DNA of 64,000 nucleotides from assembly GCA_903837135.1 (NCBI GenBank), contig CAILTK010000020.1, forward strand, positions 23,377 through 87,376, written 5' to 3'. Under the pieces are notes generated by a model. That model searched no databases. It had not been told where the DNA came from and saw only the letters and a list, made by a program, of their open reading frames with translations. Shown in pieces: positions 1-9,777 of this stretch. Position 1 is the stretch's first letter; the number at the start of each line of letters is the position of its first letter. The position numbers and the translations under genes are program-made. This DNA is from an uncultured Caulobacterales bacterium (GTDB taxonomy: Bacteria > Pseudomonadota > Alphaproteobacteria > Caulobacterales > Caulobacteraceae).

Positions 1-865
1 TCAGGGCGCGGAAATCGAAGGACAGGGCCTCCACCGCCATCCGGCCGGCGTCCAGTTTGGCGAGATCGAGCAGGTCGTTGAGCAGGGTCCGCATCATCGA
101 GCCCGCATCGGAGATCAGCCGCGCGTGCGACCGCGCGGCGCCGTCGGACTGGCGATCGAGTTCGGCGGCGCCCGCCAGGATCGCGGAAATGGGCGTGCGC
201 AACTCATGGCTGACCATGGCGACGAAGGCCGATTTCGCCGCGACGGCGCTTTCGGCCTCGGCGCGGCGCCGTTCGGCGTCAGCGCGGGCGGCCTGCTCGG
301 CGATCTGGCTCCTATGGGCGCCGTTCCACAACTTCAGCGCGGTGGCGCAGAGCATGCCGCCGCCGATGGCGAGATCCAGCGACAAGTCCGCCTTGCTGCC
401 GATCGCGTAGGCGGCGAACGGCAGCACCGCGCAGTAGAACGCCAGCGGCAGGGCGGAGGCGCGAAACGCCGCTTCGGACTGCTGGGTGGTCAGCACGGTG
501 TTGAGCATGGCGCCGGCGATCAGGAAGGCGCCGTTGGCCACCCCCCACGAGCCGGTCTTCAACGTCCACAGGATCGAGAGACTGCCGAACACCAGGGTGT
601 TGGCGGCCAGCAAACCCAGCGCGAAATTGTAACCGGTGCGCGTCCGGAGGCGTTCGAGACGGACGCCGCGCTCGAACAGGCGAAGTTCGATCAGCTGCAA
701 GGCGGCGTAGAGGCCGCACCAGACCAGGCTGGGCGTCAGGCCGATCAGTTGATTATAGAATACGATCAGGCAAAGGCCGACGCCGAGACGGAAGCCGATC
801 TGGTCGCGCCGCCCCTCCAGAACAGAGTCGAGGCGAGCAACCCGCACGGGCGTGGTCATGCTCAT
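1..865 (-). CDS. membrane sensor histidine kinase, N-terminal 288 residues (runs off window)
   Basis: The gene starts at 865 (two close ATGs, at 865 and 859) and runs out of the window at base 1, so only 288 residues are visible. About five or six hydrophobic segments fill residues 25-180. A short coiled linker follows, then the HisKA phosphoacceptor box MVSHELRTPISA with the phosphorylated histidine at residue 220. The ATP-binding domain lies outside the window. The product should autophosphorylate in response to an unknown membrane or intracellular signal. There is no PAS or periplasmic sensor domain, so sensing is probably through the membrane helices. The visible upstream side shows no partner regulator. 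Confidence 0.85.
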   Translation of the reverse strand, partial: MSMTTPVRVARLDSVLEGRRDQIGFRLGVGLCLIVFYNQLIGLTPSLVWCGLYAALQLIELRLFERGVRLERLRTRTGYNFALGLLAANTLVFGSLSILWTLKTGSWGVANGAFLIAGAMLNTVLTTQQSEAAFRASALPLAFYCAVLPFAAYAIGSKADLSLDLAIGGGMLCATALKLWNGAHRSQIAEQAARADAERRRAEAESAVAAKSAFVAMVSHELRTPISAILAGAAELDRQSDGAARSHARLISDAGSMMRTLLNDLLDLAKLDAGRMAVEALSFDFRAL

Positions 866-947
866 CGATGGTTCCTGCGCGGCGGATCAAGCGCGTGTCG
901 ATGACATTAGCCGTGCCAGATTGCGGTAAAGTAAATGGGGTAGCCGG

Positions 948-1442
948 CTAACCGCCGGTGGGTACGAGGGGGGCGGGTTCGACGACCACCTCGCCTCTTA
1001 ACGAATTGGCGATATTGCAGGCGCGGTGCGCCTTGTGATGCAGGTCGTCCAGCGCTTCGCTCGTCGGCGCCGTCCCGCCGAACGCGACGGTCGGCCTGAG
1101 GGTGACCCGGACGACGCCGATCGACCCGTCGTCCATCGGCCCCATCGTTCCCAGCGGCTCGTCGTGATAGCGCCGGACCACCAGGCCCGCGTGTTTGGCG
1201 AAGTCCAGGAACCACAGCATGTGGCAGGACGAAGCGGAGGCGACCAGCAGCTCCTCCGGATCGGCGGCGTCCTCCTTCGACCAGGGCGTGCGCACGACCT
1301 GGGGCGAGGCGGAGGCGGGGACGGTGAGCCCGCCGTCGAAGGCTATGGTGTGGGCGCGGCTGTATCGGCCGGCGAGATAATCCGCGTCGGCGACCGCGTC
1401 GTCGAGGCTCCAGTCGATGACGGCGTTGTGCGTGGTGGTCAT
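948..1442 (-). CDS. OsmC family protein (peroxide-detoxifying thiol peroxidase fold)
   Basis: The 164-residue protein has the OsmC/Ohr layout: the central helix motif DPEELLVASASSCHML carries the first cysteine at residue 73 with Glu63/64 before it, and the second cysteine is C142 in HRACNIANS. In the family this Cys pair and an Arg/Glu reduce organic hydroperoxides, using dihydrolipoyl or similar thiols. Its start overlaps the stop of the upstream VOC gene (ATGA, 1439-1442), so the two are probably co-translated. The exact substrate cannot be read from sequence; it is closer to general OsmC than to Ohr. Confidence 0.85.
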   Translation of the reverse strand: MTTTHNAVIDWSLDDAVADADYLAGRYSRAHTIAFDGGLTVPASASPQVVRTPWSKEDAADPEELLVASASSCHMLWFLDFAKHAGLVVRRYHDEPLGTMGPMDDGSIGVVRVTLRPTVAFGGTAPTSEALDDLHHKAHRACNIANSLRGEVVVEPAPLVPTGG

Positions 1443-1831
1443 GGCGCGCGCTCCGGCGAGGGGGGGAAGCAGGCGGCCTCCAGCCGGTTTCCGTCAGGAT
1501 CGCGGACGAAGGCGCCGAAGTAGCTGGTGTAGGCGGCCGGACGGGGACCTGGCGCGCCGTCGTCGGCTCCGCCGTTCTCCAGCGCGGCGGCGTGAAAGGC
1601 GGTCACGGCCGCTTCATCGCGCGCCCGCAGGCACAGATGCGCGCCTGTGTCCCCTGGAACGGGCGGCGCGTCCGGACGTCCGTTGAGCCAGACCTCGGGG
1701 TACCGCTTGCCGAAGCCGATCTGCGTGTCCCGGCGCACCAGCGGCCGGTATCCCAGCGGCGCCAGCGCCGCCGTATAGAAGGCGGCCGACGCCGCGAGGT
1801 CCCTCACCTGCAGGGAGACGTGATCGATCAT
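1439..1831 (-). CDS. VOC family protein (glyoxalase/dioxygenase fold)
   Basis: The 130-residue protein has two beta-alpha-beta-beta-beta repeats typical of vicinal oxygen chelate enzymes: MIDHVSLQVRD at the N terminus with a metal-ligand type His4, a central HLCLRA, and the C-terminal FVRDPDGNRLEA strand with a Glu ligand. Family members bind a divalent metal and act on small electrophiles or give drug resistance; the substrate here is unknown. It overlaps the following osmC-like gene by four bases and follows the acyl-CoA dehydrogenase gene by 18 bases, suggesting a short minus-strand operon. Confidence 0.85.
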   Translation of the reverse strand: MIDHVSLQVRDLAASAAFYTAALAPLGYRPLVRRDTQIGFGKRYPEVWLNGRPDAPPVPGDTGAHLCLRARDEAAVTAFHAAALENGGADDGAPGPRPAAYTSYFGAFVRDPDGNRLEAACFPPSPERAP

Positions 1832-1849
1832 CGCCGGATCCGTGGCCCG

Positions 1850-3637
1850 TCAGAAGGCGTCCGCGTCGAGCGCCATCATGCTTTCCGAACCGGTCTTCAG
1901 CTTGGCGAGATGCGAGTCGGCCTCCGGCAACAGCCGATCGAGGAAGTAGCGGCCGACCTTCACCTTGTTGGCGTAGAACGGATCCTTGTCGCCGCCGGCG
2001 ATCCTGGCCTGGGCCGCCTTGGCCATCAGAGCCCACATGTAGGCGAGGCCGGTCAGGCCGAACAGGTGCAGATAGTCGGTGGAGGCGGCGCCGGCGTTGT
2101 CCGGGTTCTGCAGACCGTTCTGCATCAGCCAGAAGGTGCCGTCCTGCAGCTTGCCCTTCACGGTGGCGAGGCCGTCGACGAACGGCTTCAGGGCGTCGTC
2201 GTGGGCGTTCTCGGCGACGAAGCCGTCGAGCTCGGCGAAGAAGCTCATCACCGCCCGGCCGCCGTTGGAGGCGAGCTTGCGGCCCACCAGATCCAGCGCC
2301 TGCACCCCGTTGGTGCCCTCGTAGATCAGCGAGATGCGGCAGTCGCGCAGGTACTGGCTGGCCGGGAAGTGTTCGGTGAAGCCCGAGCCCCCGTGCACCT
2401 GCATGGCGTCGGAACAGATCTTGAAGCCCTTGTCGGTCAGATAGGCCTTCAGCACCGGCGTCATCAGGCCCATGTAGTCGGACGCCTTCTGCCGCACCGC
2501 CTCGTCGGGGGAGTTGTGGGCGAGATCGCCGTGCAGGGCGGTCCACAACAGGAAGGCGCGGCCGGCCTCGAGAACGGCCTTGGCGTCCATCAGCATCCGG
2601 CGCACGTCGGGGTGGACCAGGATCGGGTCGGCGGGGCCCGAGGCGTTCTTCGGTCCGGTCAGCGAGCGGCCCTGCAGCCGATCCTTGGCGAAGGCGGCCG
2701 CGGCCTGATAGGCGGCCTCGCCCTGGGCCAGGCCCTGCACGCCCACACCGAGTCGGGCCTCGTTCATCATCACGAACATCAGCTTCAGGCCGGCGTTCTC
2801 CTGGCCGAGCAGCCAGCCCGTGGCCTCGTCGTACTGCATGACGCAGGTGGCGTTGCCGTGGATGCCCATCTTCTCCTCGAGGCCGACGCACGCCAGGGTA
2901 TTGCGTTCGCCGGGGTTTCCGTCCGCGTCGGGGATGAACTTCGGGACGATGAACAGGCTGATGCCCTTCACCCCCTCGGGGGCGCCCTCGAGCCGGGCCA
3001 GGACGAGGTGGATGATGTTCTCGGTCAGGTCGTGCTCGCCCGCCGAGATCCAGATCTTCTGACCCGAGATCCTGAAGCTGCCGTCGCCGTTGGCCACCGC
3101 CTTGGTGCGGATCAGGCCGAGGTCGGTGCCGCACTGGGGCTCGGTCAGGTTCATGGTGCCGCCCCACTGGAACGAGACCATCTTGGGGCAATAGAGCGCC
3201 TTCTGCGCCTCGGTGCCGCCCTCGCGGATGGCGGAGTAGGCGCCGTGGGTCAGCCCGGGATACATGCCGAACGCCATGTTGGCGCTCGAGGTCATCTCCG
3301 AAAAGGCGACGTTGACCACGGCCGGCAGGCCCTGTCCGCCGAAGGCCGGGTCCGATCCCAGCGCCGGCCAGCCCGCCTCCACCATCTGATGATAGGCGTC
3401 CTTGAAGCCGTCGGGCGTGGCGACCGTGTTGTCGGGCGACCAGCGGCAGCCCTGTTTGTCGCCCACCGCGTTCAGCGGCGCCAGGACGCCCTCGGCGAAC
3501 TTGCCGCCCTCGTCGAGGATCTGCTCGACCGTATCCATCTGCGCGTCGGCGAAGCCCGGCAGGTCGGCGTAGCCGTCGAGGTTCAGCACCTCGCGAAGGA
3601 TGAACACGTGTTCGCGGACAGGCGCGCGGTAGGTCAT
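1850..3637 (-). CDS. acyl-CoA dehydrogenase with C-terminal extension domain
   Basis: This 595-residue flavoenzyme is longer than classical ACADs (about 380) and matches the long group that includes DmdC-like 3-methylmercaptopropionyl-CoA dehydrogenases. FAD/substrate motifs are visible: MNLTEPQCGTDLG, then IWISAGEHDL, then GGSGFTEHFPASQYLRD and the IYEGTNGVQALDL segment containing the catalytic-base Glu. It oxidises an acyl-CoA to the 2-enoyl-CoA and passes electrons to ETF. The MerR regulator gene ends 67 bases upstream on the same strand, which suggests joint control by fatty-acid or branched-chain acyl-CoA metabolism. The true substrate length is not determinable here. Confidence 0.92.
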   Translation of the reverse strand: MTYRAPVREHVFILREVLNLDGYADLPGFADAQMDTVEQILDEGGKFAEGVLAPLNAVGDKQGCRWSPDNTVATPDGFKDAYHQMVEAGWPALGSDPAFGGQGLPAVVNVAFSEMTSSANMAFGMYPGLTHGAYSAIREGGTEAQKALYCPKMVSFQWGGTMNLTEPQCGTDLGLIRTKAVANGDGSFRISGQKIWISAGEHDLTENIIHLVLARLEGAPEGVKGISLFIVPKFIPDADGNPGERNTLACVGLEEKMGIHGNATCVMQYDEATGWLLGQENAGLKLMFVMMNEARLGVGVQGLAQGEAAYQAAAAFAKDRLQGRSLTGPKNASGPADPILVHPDVRRMLMDAKAVLEAGRAFLLWTALHGDLAHNSPDEAVRQKASDYMGLMTPVLKAYLTDKGFKICSDAMQVHGGSGFTEHFPASQYLRDCRISLIYEGTNGVQALDLVGRKLASNGGRAVMSFFAELDGFVAENAHDDALKPFVDGLATVKGKLQDGTFWLMQNGLQNPDNAGAASTDYLHLFGLTGLAYMWALMAKAAQARIAGGDKDPFYANKVKVGRYFLDRLLPEADSHLAKLKTGSESMMALDADAF

Positions 3638-3704
3638 GGAGAACTCGTTCGTCAGCAGGGGCGGTCGGCGGGCCTTGCGCCCGCGGATCGACCGTATCGA
3701 ATGT

Positions 3705-4169
3705 CTATTCGGCCGCGTCCAGCCGTGACCGCATGGCGCTGTCGTAATCGGCCGCCTGCGGCAAAAGATCGGGCCGCAGACCGGACAACTGCCGTTCGAG
3801 CCGCACGCACCCCTCTTCGAGCGCGTGAATGGCGCCGTCGATGTCCTCCCGCTGGGCCCTGAGCGCGAGGATCCGCTCGCGGAACTTGCGCAGGGAGCGC
3901 GCCATCTGGGCGGCGCCGCCGTCGTTGTGGTCGTAGAGATCCAGGATTTCGCGGATCTCGTTCAGGCTGAAACCGACCCGCTTGCCCTGCAGGATCAGCT
4001 GCAGTCGGACCCGGTCCCGATGGTTGTAGACGCGATTCATGCCGTCGCGGGCCGGGGCCAAAAGGCCCTTGTCCTCATAGAACCGCAGGGCGCGCGGCGT
4101 GACCTTGAACTCCAGGCACAGCTGGCGAATCGCGAAGGTGCGCTCTGGACGGCGCAGGTCTGACGGCAT
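3705..4169 (-). CDS. MerR family transcriptional regulator, LiuR-like
   Basis: The 154-residue protein begins with the winged-helix MerR domain: FAIRQLCLEFKVTPRALRFYEDKGLLAPARDG then RVYNHRDRVRLQLILQGKRVGFSLNEIREILDLYD. A long dimerisation helix (about residues 85-130) follows. There is no metal-binding cysteine set, which argues against a metal sensor. It sits directly upstream of an acyl-CoA dehydrogenase gene on the same strand, the usual arrangement of LiuR-type regulators of acyl-CoA catabolism. A palindromic box lies 40 bases upstream of its start (4209-4224) and is the likely autoregulatory site. Confidence 0.88.
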   Translation of the reverse strand: MPSDLRRPERTFAIRQLCLEFKVTPRALRFYEDKGLLAPARDGMNRVYNHRDRVRLQLILQGKRVGFSLNEIREILDLYDHNDGGAAQMARSLRKFRERILALRAQREDIDGAIHALEEGCVRLERQLSGLRPDLLPQAADYDSAMRSRLDAAE

Positions 4170-4208
4170 GGCTCCCTCCCCGGAGATTTGCGGCGAGGCT
4201 ATCTCGCG

Positions 4209-4224
4209 TTTACGTCAACGTCAA
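4209..4224. promoter_or_regulatory. candidate MerR/LiuR operator
   Basis: The 16-base sequence TTTACGTCAACGTCAA is an imperfect palindrome (TTNACGT half-sites around CA) in the 203-base gap between the merR start and the divergent coxB gene. It resembles the TTTACGT-ACGTAAA palindromes known for LiuR-type MerR regulators. Its position 40 bases before the merR ATG fits autoregulation. Binding is inferred, not shown. Confidence 0.5.
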
Positions 4225-4372
4225 ACCTGGCCCTCTTGGTTCACGGAGGCTTGATCAGCGCCTTGGCAAGCCCCGATGGAGGGGTTATGGGCTCGTCACG
4301 AACGCCGTGCGCCGCTGGACTCTGTCCGGTGCGCCGCCGCGGCTGTAGACCAACGCCAGGGGAAGGTCAGGC

Positions 4373-5341
4373 ATGGCGATCAGAAGGTTCAGGGCGCAGG
4401 ATCGAGCGCAACATCGGGCTTCGATCCTGGGCGCCTGGATTTCGGCGGTGTCCGTCGCCGCCATGACCGCCGCGCCCGCGCTGGCCGAGACCCTCGGTCA
4501 GCCGACCGACAAGGCGATCGGTCTGCAGCCGTCCGGCGACGACCTGCGCGACACGGCCGCCTTCTTCCACAACGTGATCCTGTTCCCGGTCATCACGGTC
4601 ATCTCGCTGTTCGTGCTCGTGCTGCTGGCGATCGTGGTCGTGCGCTTCAACAAGAAGAGCAATCCGGTGGCGGCGCGGTTCAGCCACAACACCCCGCTCG
4701 AGATCGTCTGGACCGTCGTGCCGGTGCTGATCCTGACGGTGATCGCGGCCTTCTCCTTCCCGCTGCTCTACAAGTACCACGACGAGCCCAAGCCCGACCT
4801 CACCGTCAAGGCGACCGGCAACCAGTGGTTCTGGTCGTACGAATACCCGGATCAGAAGGTCGCCGAATACACCTCCAACATCCTGCCGGAGGCCAAGGCG
4901 GGCTCGCTCTACAAGCTGGCCACCACCGCGCCCCTGGTGGTGCCCGTGGGCAAGGTGACCAAGGTGCTGGTCACCGGCGCGGACGTGCTGCACGCCTTCT
5001 TCATCCCCGCCTTCGGCGTTCAGGTCACCGCCATCCCCGGCAAGGTCAACTCGGTCTGGTTCAAGCCGCGCACCGTCGGCACCTACTATGGCACCTGCAA
5101 CGAGCTGTGCGGCGTCGACCACGCCTTCATGCCCATCGAGGTGAAGGTGGTCAGCCAGGCCGACTTCGACAGCTGGATCGCCGCCCACGCGACCAAGCCC
5201 GCGGCCGTCGCGGCGCCCGCCGCGCCATCGGCCGCGCCGCCTCCCGCGGCAGCCACGACCGCCGCTCCGGCGACCCCGACCGCCACGCCCGCATCCACGA
5301 CCGGCCCGGCCGCGCCCCCCGCGGCGCCGGCCAAGGCCTGA
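4373..5341 (+). CDS. coxB: cytochrome c oxidase subunit II
   Basis: The 322-residue subunit of the aa3-type oxidase accepts electrons from cytochrome c at its CuA centre in the periplasm. A signal peptide ends near ALA38. Two transmembrane helices lie at about 70-92 and 118-138. The cupredoxin domain carries the CuA ligands: H207 and the C242-x3-C246-x3-H250-x2-M253 set (CNELCGVDHAFM). An aromatic NQWFWSYEYPD patch for cytochrome c electron entry is present. After residue 275 there is a 45-residue Ala/Pro/Thr-rich tail not needed for the fold. A good ribosome site (GGGGAAGG) precedes the ATG. First gene of the cox operon. Confidence 0.98.
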   Translation: MAIRRFRAQDRAQHRASILGAWISAVSVAAMTAAPALAETLGQPTDKAIGLQPSGDDLRDTAAFFHNVILFPVITVISLFVLVLLAIVVVRFNKKSNPVAARFSHNTPLEIVWTVVPVLILTVIAAFSFPLLYKYHDEPKPDLTVKATGNQWFWSYEYPDQKVAEYTSNILPEAKAGSLYKLATTAPLVVPVGKVTKVLVTGADVLHAFFIPAFGVQVTAIPGKVNSVWFKPRTVGTYYGTCNELCGVDHAFMPIEVKVVSQADFDSWIAAHATKPAAVAAPAAPSAAPPPAAATTAAPATPTATPASTTGPAAPPAAPAKA

Positions 5342-5346
5342 GTTAG

Positions 5347-7038
<1,692 letters not shown>

Positions 7039-7132
7039 TTCGTCCCGCGCCGGGCTGGATCAGGCCCGTCCCTGAGCCTATGAAGAGCGCCTCGCCCGAC
7101 CCTCGGGCGGGGCGTTCGAGTTTCCGGACCTC

Positions 7133-8095
7133 ATGACCGAAGCCAGCCTTTCCGACCTCGCCCCATCGCACGCCGCACCCGCCGGCTGGGGCGACTACCT
7201 CGCCCTGTTGAAGCCGCGGGTGATGTCGCTCGTGGTGTTCACCGGACTGACCGGCCTGGTCTGCGCGGACACGCCGATGAACCCCTTGATGGCGGCCATC
7301 GCGGTCCTGTGCATCGCCGTCGGCGCCGGCGCCTCGGGCGCCCTCAACATGGCCTACGACGGCGACATCGACGCCCTAATGCGGCGCACGCGCGGCCGCC
7401 CGGTGGCGGCCGGCCGGATCAAGGCCGGCGACGCCGCGGCGTTCGGCGTCGTGCTGTCGGGATTCTCGGTCATGCTGATGGGCCTGGCGGTGAACCTGCT
7501 CGCCGCCGGCCTCCTGCTGTTCACCATCGTGTTCTACGCGGTGATCTACACCATGGGGCTCAAGCGCCGGACGCCGCAGAACATCGTCATCGGCGGCGCC
7601 GCCGGCGCCCTGCCGCCGGTGATCGGCTGGGCCGCCGCCTCCGGGCACGCGCCGCTGAACGCCTGGCTGCTGTTCGCCATCATCTTCATGTGGACCCCGC
7701 CGCACTTCTGGGCCCTGGCGCTGAACACCGGCGAGGACTACGCCAACGCCGGCGTGCCGATGATGCCTGTGGCCAAGGGGGCCAAGAGCACCCGGCTGCA
7801 GATCCTGATCTACAGCCTGATCCTGGTCCCGCTGGCGACGGCGCCGGTGTTCACCCGGCTCGGCCACATGCTCTACGCGGCGGTGGCCTTCGGCGGCGGC
7901 GCCGCCTTCCTGATCCTGGCGGTTCGCCTATGGCGCAGCCAGGCGGGCGAGCGCGCCGAGCCCGGCGCCGACGGGCTCTACGCCGTCAAACCCGGCGCGC
8001 GCGAAGCGCGCGACCTGTTCGCCTACTCGATCCTCTATCTCACCCTGCTGTTCGCCGCCCTGCTGGCCGAGCATGCCGGGGGCCTGATCCGATGA
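7133..8095 (+). CDS. ctaB: protohaem IX farnesyltransferase (haem O synthase)
   Basis: The 320-residue, polytopic UbiA-family prenyltransferase adds farnesyl to haem B to make haem O, the precursor of haem A for coxA. The first aspartate-rich motif NMAYDGDIDALMRRTRGRP is complete and binds farnesyl-diphosphate Mg2+. The second polar loop, near GEDYANAGVPMMPVAKG, is also present. About nine hydrophobic segments span the protein. It sits 94 bases after coxA and overlaps the next small gene by ATGA at 8092-8095, consistent with the canonical alphaproteobacterial cox operon. Confidence 0.97.
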   Translation: MTEASLSDLAPSHAAPAGWGDYLALLKPRVMSLVVFTGLTGLVCADTPMNPLMAAIAVLCIAVGAGASGALNMAYDGDIDALMRRTRGRPVAAGRIKAGDAAAFGVVLSGFSVMLMGLAVNLLAAGLLLFTIVFYAVIYTMGLKRRTPQNIVIGGAAGALPPVIGWAAASGHAPLNAWLLFAIIFMWTPPHFWALALNTGEDYANAGVPMMPVAKGAKSTRLQILIYSLILVPLATAPVFTRLGHMLYAAVAFGGGAAFLILAVRLWRSQAGERAEPGADGLYAVKPGAREARDLFAYSILYLTLLFAALLAEHAGGLIR

Positions 8096-8271
8096 GCATG
8101 ACCGAGCCCGACCAGAACGACCCGTTCGCCGAGGGCGCGGCCGCGGCGAAGGCCCGGCGCATGCGCTCGGTGATGATCGCCGTCGTCCTCGTCGCCTTCG
8201 TGATCATCGTCTTCGCCGTGACCATGCTGAAGCTGACTGCCAACGCCACCCATGTCGTTCCGCAAACCTGA
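8092..8271 (+). CDS. small single-pass membrane protein of the cox operon (CoxF-like position)
   Basis: The gene encodes 59 residues: an acidic, charged N terminus (MSMTEPDQNDPFAEG), an Arg/Lys stretch, then one hydrophobic helix at about residues 27-48 and a short polar C-terminal tail. It starts within the ctaB stop codon and its last 20 bases overlap ctaG, so translation is probably coupled through the operon. A small reading frame in this place is common between ctaB and ctaG in alphaproteobacteria, where it is thought to assist oxidase assembly. No catalytic residue or Cys is present. Function is inferred from position only. Confidence 0.75.
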   Translation: MSMTEPDQNDPFAEGAAAAKARRMRSVMIAVVLVAFVIIVFAVTMLKLTANATHVVPQT

Positions 8272-8857
8272 CGATCGCAAGCTCAACCCCGCCGCCCGCC
8301 GCAACCTGGTCGCGGCGATATGCGCGGTGGTCGCCGTGGCCATGGTCGGCGCGGCCTTCGCCGCCGTCCCCTTCTATCGGGCTTTCTGCCAGGCCACTGG
8401 CTTCGACGGCACGCCGCGGCGCGCGACGGCCGGACCCGTCGGCGACGCCGGCGACCGGACCATCGGCGTCCGCTTCGACACCAATGTCCGCGACCTGCCG
8501 TGGACGCTGACGCCGCAGGAGAACAGCCAGACCGTGCGGGTCGGGCGGACGCAGCTGGCCTACTTCACCATCGCCAACAACGGCGACCGGGCTATGACCG
8601 GCCGCGCCACCTACAATGTTTCGCCGGAATCGGCGGCGCAGTACTTCACCAAACTGCAGTGCTTCTGCTTTTCGGATCAGACCCTGCCGGCGCACACCTC
8701 CCGGACGTTTCCGGTGGTCTATTACGTGGACTCGAGGTTCGCGGCCGATCCCGACACCCGGCCGCTGTCGGTGCTGACGCTCAGCTACACCATGTTCCCC
8801 GCGCCGGCCGCCAAACCGTCCGGAGTCCAACCGTCCGGGGCCAGGCCGACGCGCTGA
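8252..8857 (+). CDS. ctaG: cytochrome c oxidase assembly protein CtaG/Cox11 (copper chaperone for CuB)
   Basis: The 201-residue protein has an N-terminal anchor at about residues 19-40, then FYRAFCQATGF with a conserved Cys (C46), and the diagnostic copper motif LQCFCFSDQTL (C137 and C139) in a periplasmic immunoglobulin-like domain. It delivers copper to the CuB site of CoxA. Its start is inside the preceding small gene (20-base overlap). In most relatives ctaG is followed by coxC; here the next gene is on the other strand and unrelated, so the operon seems to end here. Confidence 0.97.
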   Translation: MSFRKPDDRKLNPAARRNLVAAICAVVAVAMVGAAFAAVPFYRAFCQATGFDGTPRRATAGPVGDAGDRTIGVRFDTNVRDLPWTLTPQENSQTVRVGRTQLAYFTIANNGDRAMTGRATYNVSPESAAQYFTKLQCFCFSDQTLPAHTSRTFPVVYYVDSRFAADPDTRPLSVLTLSYTMFPAPAAKPSGVQPSGARPTR

Positions 8858-8866
8858 GCCGCGCCG

Positions 8867-9625
8867 TCACGCCGCAAAGGCGGCCGCCAGGGTGTCGGTG
8901 AAGAAGGCGCGAACCTGCGCGGTATGCTCCGCATGATAGCGGCTCCGCGGGTCGGCGGCGTCCGGATCGTCAAAGGAATGGGTCGCGCCCTCGAGCGTCA
9001 GGATCTCCACCTCGAGCCCGTCGCGCGAGAGACGGTCCAGCGCGCGTCGCGGCAGGAGCTGGCCGGCGACGGCGTCCCGCGTGCCGAGCACCGCCGCGAC
9101 CTTGGGCCGATGGTCGCCCCATCCGCGGCGGGCGGTCAGGCTGGGCGGACCGGCGTATGGATAGACCAGAAAGGCCGCGCGCAGGGCGTCGAGCCGGTCG
9201 GGGCGTCCATCGATCAGGCCGCAGGCCGGATAGGCGCCGGCGAGGGCGTCCATGATGGTCCAGGCGCCGTGACTCCAGCCCGCGGCGGCGACGCGGTCCG
9301 GATCGGCCCATGACTGGGTCTCCAGCCAGTGGAGGGCGGCGAACAGATCGGCCGAGCGCTCGGCGCCGCGGAGCGCCAGACCGGTGCAGACGGTCATCTG
9401 CGCCACATGCCGAGGGATACGCCGCGGCGCGAAGCTGTCGACGATCAGCGAGGCGTATCCATGCGCCTTGGCCGCCTCGGCGTAGGTGTCGTGCAGGGGC
9501 TGGCGGCCGCCGCAGCCATGCAGCTGGATCACCACCGGGTGCGGGCCCGGTCCGTCGGGCCGGTGCAGGGTGAAGTGCGGCGCGAGGCGGGCGAGGTGCT
9601 CGTCAATGGGAACCGGCCTGGGCAT
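8867..9625 (-). CDS. dienelactone hydrolase family protein
   Basis: The 252-residue alpha/beta hydrolase begins at ATG 9625; frames further upstream overlap rpsU and are not credible. Visible features are QLHGCGG oxyanion-hole region (residues 34-40), the nucleophile elbow GWSHGAW with S118, an acidic residue near D184 (LGTRDAV) and the catalytic His216 in GATHSFDD. The family hydrolyses lactones or esters, but the substrate is unknown. The gene is convergent with ctaG (9 bases between stops) and lies downstream of rpsU on the same strand, separated by a terminator hairpin, so it is probably transcribed on its own. Confidence 0.85.
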   Translation of the reverse strand: MPRPVPIDEHLARLAPHFTLHRPDGPGPHPVVIQLHGCGGRQPLHDTYAEAAKAHGYASLIVDSFAPRRIPRHVAQMTVCTGLALRGAERSADLFAALHWLETQSWADPDRVAAAGWSHGAWTIMDALAGAYPACGLIDGRPDRLDALRAAFLVYPYAGPPSLTARRGWGDHRPKVAAVLGTRDAVAGQLLPRRALDRLSRDGLEVEILTLEGATHSFDDPDAADPRSRYHAEHTAQVRAFFTDTLAAAFAA

Positions 9626-9713
9626 GGCCGGACTGTCCACGCCAGGCCCTGCCAGGGCAAGCCGTGAGTCCACGAACGCCGCGGAGCGGGACAGTAAAAA
9701 GGAGCCAGACAGC

Positions 9714-9738
9714 AAAAAGGGGACGGCGAACCGTCCCC
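9714..9738 (-). terminator. rho-independent terminator of rpsU
   Basis: Read on the minus strand, GGGGACGG pairs with CCGTCCCC around a TTCG loop, immediately followed by TTTTT. The hairpin lies 40 bases past the rpsU stop. It also reads as a hairpin on the plus strand but without a U-run. Confidence 0.8.
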
Positions 9739-9777
9739 CGTCAGCCAGCTCCGGCGCGGCCGAAGCCGCCGGCCATG

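Noticed and set aside
1592..3862. 756-residue open frame on the plus strand opposite the acyl-CoA dehydrogenase
   Set aside because: It is antisense to a clear gene and has a Gly/Val/Arg/His-biased composition, typical of GC-rich shadow frames.
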